Made by a program: the position numbers and the translations under genes. DNA of 9,552 nucleotides from Coprococcus sp. Its GTDB lineage: Bacteria > Bacillota > Clostridia > Lachnospirales > Lachnospiraceae. This document shows, in pieces, positions 5,201 through 9,552 of the stretch (the first letter of the stretch is position 1; each line of letters opens with the position of its first letter). The notes below the pieces were generated by a model that saw nothing but the letters and a program-made list of their open reading frames with translations, was not told where the DNA came from and did no database searches. Location: NCBI GenBank assembly GCA_016297495.1, contig JAEDGN010000076.1, positions 1 to 9,552 of the forward strand. Direction: 5' to 3'.

Positions 5201-5917
5201 ATGGAGAGAATAATAGACGGTGAGAAGCTGAACGTGCCGGAGCATGTGGCCATTATCCTGGATGGTAACGGGCGCTGGGCGAAGAAGCGTTTCATGCCGA
5301 GAAATTATGGACATGTGCAGGGTGCGAAGACCGTTGAGGAGATGTGTGAGGTCATCTGGAATCTGGGTGTAAAATATTTTACGGTATATGCTTTTTCGAC
5401 AGAAAACTGGAAGCGGCCGCAGGCGGAAGTAGACGCATTGATGAAGCTTTTGAGGAATTATCTTGTTGACTGTCTGGAACGGACGGCAAAGAACAATATG
5501 CGTGTGCGCGTGATTGGAGACAAGACGGGGCTGAGCCCTGATATTGCAGCTGCCATTGAGAAACTTGAGGCGGCTTCTTCTGTGAATACAGGACTTAATT
5601 TTACGATTGCCATTAACTATGGAAGCCGTGACGAGATGATCAGAGCCATGAAGAAGATGCTGGCTGATGGACATACAGATCCGGAAGAACTGACGGAAGA
5701 GCTTTTTGCTTCCTATCTGGATACGGCGGGAATTCCTGATCCTGATCTGGTCATTCGTACCAGTGGTGAGCAGCGCGTATCCAATTTCCTGCTTTGGCAG
5801 CTGGCTTATTCGGAGTTTTATTTTACACCTGTTCTCTGGCCTGATTATAATAGAGAAACGATGATTGAGGCACTCCGGGCCTACTCAAAGCGTGACAGAA
5901 GGTTTGGTGGTGTTTAA
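5201..5917 (+). CDS. uppS: Isoprenyl transferase (undecaprenyl diphosphate synthase)
   Basis: It extends farnesyl diphosphate with isopentenyl units in cis configuration to make C55 undecaprenyl diphosphate, the lipid carrier for peptidoglycan and other wall polymers, at the cytoplasmic membrane face. The 238 residues show the cis-prenyltransferase signatures. These are LDGNGRWAKK (20-29) with catalytic D21, YGHVQG (36-41), YAFSTENWKRP (63-73), INYGSRDE (138-145), and DLVIRTSGEQR (182-192) followed by SNFLLWQ and the SEFYF segment. Residue 20 is Leu where many homologues have Met, a mild change. The frame is also open from a GTG at 5192, but that overlaps the ribosome binding site. The stop codon abuts the cdsA start with no gap. 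The MEP-pathway genes dxr and ispG further on supply its substrates. Confidence 0.96.
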   Translation: MERIIDGEKLNVPEHVAIILDGNGRWAKKRFMPRNYGHVQGAKTVEEMCEVIWNLGVKYFTVYAFSTENWKRPQAEVDALMKLLRNYLVDCLERTAKNNMRVRVIGDKTGLSPDIAAAIEKLEAASSVNTGLNFTIAINYGSRDEMIRAMKKMLADGHTDPEELTEELFASYLDTAGIPDPDLVIRTSGEQRVSNFLLWQLAYSEFYFTPVLWPDYNRETMIEALRAYSKRDRRFGGV

Positions 5918-6721
5918 GTGTTTATTACAAGACTTATAAGTGGAATGATTGTGCTGGCGATAGCAGTTGCAGCCATGCTTATGGGCGGCAATATATTGTT
6001 TGCTTTTGTGGTATTGATTTCTCTGATCGGTATGACGGAACTGTACCGTGCTTCCGGAATTGAGAAGGAAGGGCTGGGAATAGCGGGTTATGCGGGGGCT
6101 TTGATTTATGAGGTGTTTCTCTGGCTGGGAGCTGCAAATGGCGGAATCATGGCTGTGGCAGTGGGAACGCTGTTGATTATGGCAGTCTATGTATTTACCT
6201 TTCCAAAATATAAAGCAGATCAGATCTTTTGTGCTATATCGGGAATTGTTTATGTTACAGTACTGATGTCCTTTATTTACCAGGTGAGAATACTGGGGGA
6301 TGGTCTGTATATTATTCCTTTGATTTTTATCTGTGCATGGGGCAATGATACCTGTGCCTATTGCGTAGGTATGCTCATTGGCAGGCATAAAATGTCACCA
6401 AAGCTGAGCCCGAAGAAAAGTGTGGAGGGATTTATCGGGGGAATAGCAGGAGCGGTGATACTTGGATGTATATATGGTGCCGTGTTCGGCAATCATCTGG
6501 CATCACTTTCCCTGCCTGTAAGAGACTGCGGTATCATAGCCGGTGTGGGGGCACTCATAGCAGTTGTCGGTGACCTTGCAGCATCGGCCATCAAGCGGGA
6601 TAAGGGAATCAAGGATTATGGCCGTCTCATTCCGGGACATGGCGGTATTCTGGACCGCTTTGACAGCATATTATTTACAGCACCTGTTGTCTATATATTG
6701 GCAGTATTTTTAGGCGCATAA
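5918..6721 (+). CDS. cdsA: Phosphatidate cytidylyltransferase (CDP-diglyceride synthase)
   Basis: It converts phosphatidic acid and CTP to CDP-diacylglycerol, the branch point for phosphatidylglycerol, cardiolipin and other phospholipids, in the membrane. The 267-residue protein is very hydrophobic, with several membrane helices, the first at about 5-22. The family signature runs from S223 to R247 (SAIKRDKGIKDYG, then PGHGGILDR). The earlier conserved segment, NDTCAYCVGMLIG (143-155), is followed by LSPKKSVEG (163-171). Translation starts at GTG directly after the uppS stop TAA (5915-5917), with GGTGG (5906-5910) inside the end of uppS as ribosome binding site, so translation is probably coupled. 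dxr follows after 17 bases. A cysteine occupies a spot in the DTxAY segment often filled by Gly or Ala; I do not attach a functional claim to it. Confidence 0.95.
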   Translation: MFITRLISGMIVLAIAVAAMLMGGNILFAFVVLISLIGMTELYRASGIEKEGLGIAGYAGALIYEVFLWLGAANGGIMAVAVGTLLIMAVYVFTFPKYKADQIFCAISGIVYVTVLMSFIYQVRILGDGLYIIPLIFICAWGNDTCAYCVGMLIGRHKMSPKLSPKKSVEGFIGGIAGAVILGCIYGAVFGNHLASLSLPVRDCGIIAGVGALIAVVGDLAASAIKRDKGIKDYGRLIPGHGGILDRFDSILFTAPVVYILAVFLGA

Positions 6722-6738
6722 CAGAAAGAGGAGATATT

Positions 6739-7884
6739 TTGAAGGTTATTTCGATACTGGGCTCAACGGGGTCCATAGGAACGCAGACACTGGATGTGGT
6801 CTCCCAGCACAGGGAGGAGCTGGAAGTAGCCGCACTGGCAGCAGGCTCCAATGTCGTTTTGCTGGAACAGCAGATCAGGCAGTACAAACCACGTCTGGCA
6901 GCTGTCTGGGATGAGCAGAAGGCAGCTGAGCTGAAAATGGCTGTGGCGGATCTGGATGTAAGAATCGTTTCGGGCATGGAAGGCATGATCGAAGCGGTAA
7001 CACTGTCGGAAGTGGATATTGTTGTGACGGCCATTGTTGGAATGATTGGCATCCGGCCGACCATGGAAGCCATCAAAGCAGGCAAAGATATTGCATTTGC
7101 CAACAAGGAGACGCTCGTGACAGCAGGACATCTGATCATGCAGCTGGCCAGAGATTACAATGTGCAGATCCTGCCGGTGGACAGCGAACATTCTGCTGTT
7201 TTCCAATCGTTGAAAGGGGAGTCTTCCTCACAGATACGGAGAATATTATTGACAGCTTCAGGGGGGCCGTTCAGGGGAAGAACGCTGAAAGAACTTGAAA
7301 AGGTTCAGGTGGAGGACGCATTGAAGCATCCAAACTGGGTCATGGGGCACAAGATTACCATTGATTCGGCCACTATGGTCAATAAAGGCCTGGAAGTTAT
7401 TGAAGCCAAATGGCTTTTTGGCGTGGAGCTGGATCAGATTCAGGTGGTGGTTCATCCTCAGAGTGTCATTCATTCAGCAGTAGAATTTGAAGACAGAGCA
7501 GTTATTGCCCAGCTTGGTACACCGGATATGAGGCTGCCGATACAATATGCCCTTTTTTATCCTGAGAGACGGACGCTGCATTCAGAACCGCTGGATTTAT
7601 TTAAGCTTGGAAGTATATCCTTTGAAGAACCGGATCTTAAGACTTTCAGGGGGCTGGCGCTGGCCTATAAGGCTGCCCGCACGGGCGGCAGTATGCCGAC
7701 TGTTATGAATGCGGCCAATGAACGGGCTGTTGCCCTGTTCCTTGACAGGAAGATCCGTTTCCTGGATATTCCGGAGATTATGGAAGAATGTATGACAGCC
7801 CATCAGGTGATTGCGCATCCTTCTCTGGAAGATATACTGGAGACGGAGCAGTGGACTTATCATTATATAGAAAGCAGGTGGTAG
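6739..7884 (+). CDS. dxr: 1-deoxy-D-xylulose 5-phosphate reductoisomerase
   Basis: It rearranges and reduces DXP to 2-C-methyl-D-erythritol 4-phosphate with NADPH, the first committed step of the MEP isoprenoid pathway, in the cytoplasm. The 381 residues have the NADPH-binding loop LGSTGSIGTQTLD (7-19), FANKETLVTAG (120-130), and metal ligands D148 and E150 in PVDSEHS plus E219 in NKGLEVIEA. The flexible active-site loop is KHPNWVMG (196-203), followed by VHPQSVIHS (238-246). These match the known active site, so the enzyme should work and is of the type inhibited by fosmidomycin. It starts with TTG, supported by an AGAGGAGA site (6727-6734) four bases upstream. The stop is separated from rseP by a single base. 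Together with ispG and uppS it places isoprenoid supply and use in one transcription unit. Confidence 0.97.
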   Translation: MKVISILGSTGSIGTQTLDVVSQHREELEVAALAAGSNVVLLEQQIRQYKPRLAAVWDEQKAAELKMAVADLDVRIVSGMEGMIEAVTLSEVDIVVTAIVGMIGIRPTMEAIKAGKDIAFANKETLVTAGHLIMQLARDYNVQILPVDSEHSAVFQSLKGESSSQIRRILLTASGGPFRGRTLKELEKVQVEDALKHPNWVMGHKITIDSATMVNKGLEVIEAKWLFGVELDQIQVVVHPQSVIHSAVEFEDRAVIAQLGTPDMRLPIQYALFYPERRTLHSEPLDLFKLGSISFEEPDLKTFRGLALAYKAARTGGSMPTVMNAANERAVALFLDRKIRFLDIPEIMEECMTAHQVIAHPSLEDILETEQWTYHYIESRW

Positions 7885-7885
7885 C

Positions 7886-8920
7886 TTGAAACTCATCGTG
7901 GCACTTCTTGTGTTTGGCATCATTGTCATGTTCCACGAGTTCGGACATTTTATAGTAGCGAAGAAAAATGGTATTGTAGTTGAGGAGTTTGCCATCGGCA
8001 TGGGGCCAAAGCTTTTTGGCATACACCATGGAGAAACTGAATATACAATCCGGCTTTTTCCCATAGGCGGAGCATGTATGATGCTTGGGGAAGATACGGC
8101 GGAAGAGGTCCTGGAAGGATCTTTTAATTCAAAATCTGTCTGGTCAAGAATAGCCGTTGTAGTGGCAGGCCCGTTTTTTAACTTCATAATGGCTTTCTTC
8201 TGTGCGATGCTGGTCATAGGAATGGATGGATATACTTCCGGTGAAATACTGCAGGTCAATGAAGGTTCTCCGGCCATGGAAGCGGGGCTGGAGGCCGGTG
8301 ATCTGATTACAAGAGTGGACAAAACGGCTGTTCATACATTTACTGATTTCAGAATGTATATCTCACTGAATCAGGGGCGATCCTGTGAAGTAACCTATAA
8401 AAGGGATGGAGAGACATATAAGACAACGGTGACACCGCATCTGGATGAGGATGGTGTATACCGTATCGGCATTGTAGGCGGCGTACAGGAAAAGCCGGGA
8501 CCGGCGGGACTTGTAGTCAGCAGCTTCTATGAGGTGAAATCCAATATCAATCTGGTTATTAAGAGTCTTGAAATGATCATACAGGGACAGGTGACGAAGG
8601 ATGATGTAGCCGGTCCGGTAGGGATGTTTCAGATTATTGGGGACAGTTATGAATCAGCGGCACAGTATGGCCAGAGAACGATTATATTGACCATTGCCAA
8701 TATGATCCTGCTGCTCAGCGCCAACCTGGGTGTCATGAATCTGCTGCCTATACCGGCACTGGATGGCGGGCGTCTTGTATTCCTTGTGGTGGAAGCTATC
8801 CGCGGTAAGCCCGTACCTAGGGACAAAGAGGGTTTTGTCCATATGATTGGATTTGTTTTACTGATGGTTCTGATGGTTTTAATTATGTTTAATGATATAT
8901 CACGAATATTTGGTTTTTAG
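7886..8920 (+). CDS. rseP: Site-2 family intramembrane zinc metalloprotease
   Basis: It cleaves substrates within the membrane, such as anti-sigma factors already cut by a site-1 protease or remnant signal peptides. The B. subtilis counterpart is RasP. The 344-residue protein has the zinc motif HEFGH (17-21) in the first membrane helix. A single PDZ domain lies at about 115-185 (EGSPAMEAGLEAGDLI at 126-141). The second active-site motif NLLPIPALDGG (285-295) supplies D293 as third zinc ligand, and a final membrane helix lies at about 320-336. One PDZ domain is usual for Gram-positive members, versus two in E. coli RseP. It starts with TTG one base after the dxr stop, with AGGTGG (7876-7881) inside the end of dxr, so coupled translation is likely. 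No cognate anti-sigma factor is in the window, so its substrate here is unknown. Confidence 0.95.
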   Translation: MKLIVALLVFGIIVMFHEFGHFIVAKKNGIVVEEFAIGMGPKLFGIHHGETEYTIRLFPIGGACMMLGEDTAEEVLEGSFNSKSVWSRIAVVVAGPFFNFIMAFFCAMLVIGMDGYTSGEILQVNEGSPAMEAGLEAGDLITRVDKTAVHTFTDFRMYISLNQGRSCEVTYKRDGETYKTTVTPHLDEDGVYRIGIVGGVQEKPGPAGLVVSSFYEVKSNINLVIKSLEMIIQGQVTKDDVAGPVGMFQIIGDSYESAAQYGQRTIILTIANMILLLSANLGVMNLLPIPALDGGRLVFLVVEAIRGKPVPRDKEGFVHMIGFVLLMVLMVLIMFNDISRIFGF

Positions 8921-8947
8921 GCCGGATTGTTTAATAGGAGAGAGTTT

Positions 8948-9552
8948 ATGACAGACAGAACAAAAGCAAAGGTGATCCGCATTGGTGACCGCTGTATCGG
9001 AGGCGATTATCCCATTGCGATCCAGTCCATGTGTAATACAAAAACAGAAGATGTAAAGTCTACGGTGGCTCAGATCCTTGCTCTTGAAGCGGCGGGCTGT
9101 GAGATCATTCGTGTAGCTGTACCGACGATGGAGGCGGCGCAGGCTATTTCTGAGATAAAGAAACAGATTCATATTCCACTGGTGGCCGACATCCATTTTG
9201 ATTACCGTCTGGCTGTTGCAGCTATTGAAAATGGCGTGGATAAGATCCGAATTAATCCAGGGAATATCGGCAGTGTGGATCGCGTAAAAGCAGTGGTTGA
9301 TAAGGCAAAGGAATATCAGGTGCCGATCCGGGTGGGGGTCAACAGTGGTTCCCTTGAGAAGCATATTATAGAGAAATACGGCGGTCATGTGACAGCGGAA
9401 GGTATTGTTGAGAGTGCTCTGGATAAAGTTCATCTTATTGAAGATCTGGGCTATGATCAGATGGTGATCAGTATCAAATCTTCAGATGTCATGATGTGTG
9501 TGAAAGCCCATGAACTGATTGCAGAGAGAACAGATTATCCGCTTCATGTGGG
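8948..9552 (+). CDS. ispG: 4-hydroxy-3-methylbut-2-enyl diphosphate synthase, 5' part
   Basis: This is the first 201 codons (plus two bases) of an open frame that runs off the window edge. IspG (GcpE) converts methylerythritol cyclodiphosphate to HMBPP, the second-last MEP step, using a [4Fe-4S] cluster. The visible part is the N-terminal TIM-barrel domain: PIAIQSMCNTKTED (23-36), EIIRVAVPTM (52-61), PLVADIHFDYRLA (77-89), DKIRINPGNIG (97-107), RVGVNSGSLEKH (125-136) and MVISIKSSDV (171-180). The C-terminal cluster-binding cysteines lie beyond the end, so their presence cannot be checked. The ATG at 8948 is preceded by AGGAGAG (core 8936-8940, seven bases of spacing). It is 27 bases after rseP. 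This gene follows rseP in many Firmicutes, often with polC next. Confidence 0.96.
   Translation, partial: MTDRTKAKVIRIGDRCIGGDYPIAIQSMCNTKTEDVKSTVAQILALEAAGCEIIRVAVPTMEAAQAISEIKKQIHIPLVADIHFDYRLAVAAIENGVDKIRINPGNIGSVDRVKAVVDKAKEYQVPIRVGVNSGSLEKHIIEKYGGHVTAEGIVESALDKVHLIEDLGYDQMVISIKSSDVMMCVKAHELIAERTDYPLHV

Noticed and set aside
5003..5674. A 223-codon minus-strand frame over the end of frr and the start of uppS
   Set aside because: It is opposite conserved UppS motifs and has no family resemblance of its own.
7597..8322. A 241-codon minus-strand frame across the dxr-rseP junction
   Set aside because: It mirrors the conserved zinc motif and PDZ coding sequence and shows no independent features.
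1..9552. CRISPR arrays, insertion sequences, tRNA or rRNA genes, attachment sites
   Set aside because: Reading both strands showed no regularly spaced repeats, transposase-like frames, cloverleaf sequences or rRNA-like stretches.

Overview
The window looks like chromosomal DNA from a spore-forming, Gram-positive Clostridia species, most likely a Lachnospiraceae-type gut Firmicute. The evidence is the purine-rich AGGAGG-type ribosome binding sites, moderate GC, the housekeeping order pyrH-frr-uppS-cdsA-dxr-rseP-ispG without outer-membrane genes, an Rrf2 regulator beside serine acetyltransferase, and a coat-like ferritin-family protein with a mother-cell-type promoter. The family placement is inference from gene content. 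No phage, transposon, CRISPR array, tRNA or rRNA is visible.

Left region (1-2170). A short Arc-like ribbon-helix-helix gene (123-296) has its own sigma-A promoter, with an imperfect dyad over the -10 box. It converges on a 549-codon minus-strand gene (379-2028), and a long hairpin (324-368) separates the two stop codons. The minus-strand gene encodes a ferritin-like helical protein with ExxH metal-ligand motifs and a Cys/Asn/Ser/Arg/Tyr-rich tail. A sigma-K-like element lies just upstream of it. The 142-base divergent gap (2029-2170) also carries a near-perfect sigma-A promoter firing right and several dyads.

Middle region (2171-3631). Serine O-acetyltransferase (cysE) is followed 45 bases later by an Rrf2-family regulator with three cysteines spaced almost as in IscR. 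The pair looks like a small operon linking cysteine supply to cysteine or Fe-S sensing. The dyads around the cysE promoter are candidate operators.

Right region (3779-9552). Seven genes run head to tail with short gaps or none. They are UMP kinase (pyrH), ribosome recycling factor (frr), undecaprenyl diphosphate synthase (uppS), CDP-diglyceride synthase (cdsA), DXP reductoisomerase (dxr), a site-2 intramembrane protease (rseP) and the first 201 codons of HMBPP synthase (ispG), which is cut by the window edge. Together they cover pyrimidine nucleotide supply, translation recycling, the MEP isoprenoid pathway, its use for the C55 cell-wall lipid carrier, phospholipid precursor synthesis and membrane proteolysis. 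Three successive genes (cdsA, dxr, rseP) use GTG or TTG starts in tightly packed junctions, suggesting translational coupling.

Most of the window is ordinary housekeeping DNA. The parts that deserve a second look are the ferritin-like coat-type gene with its control region, and the cysE-Rrf2 pair with its dyads.
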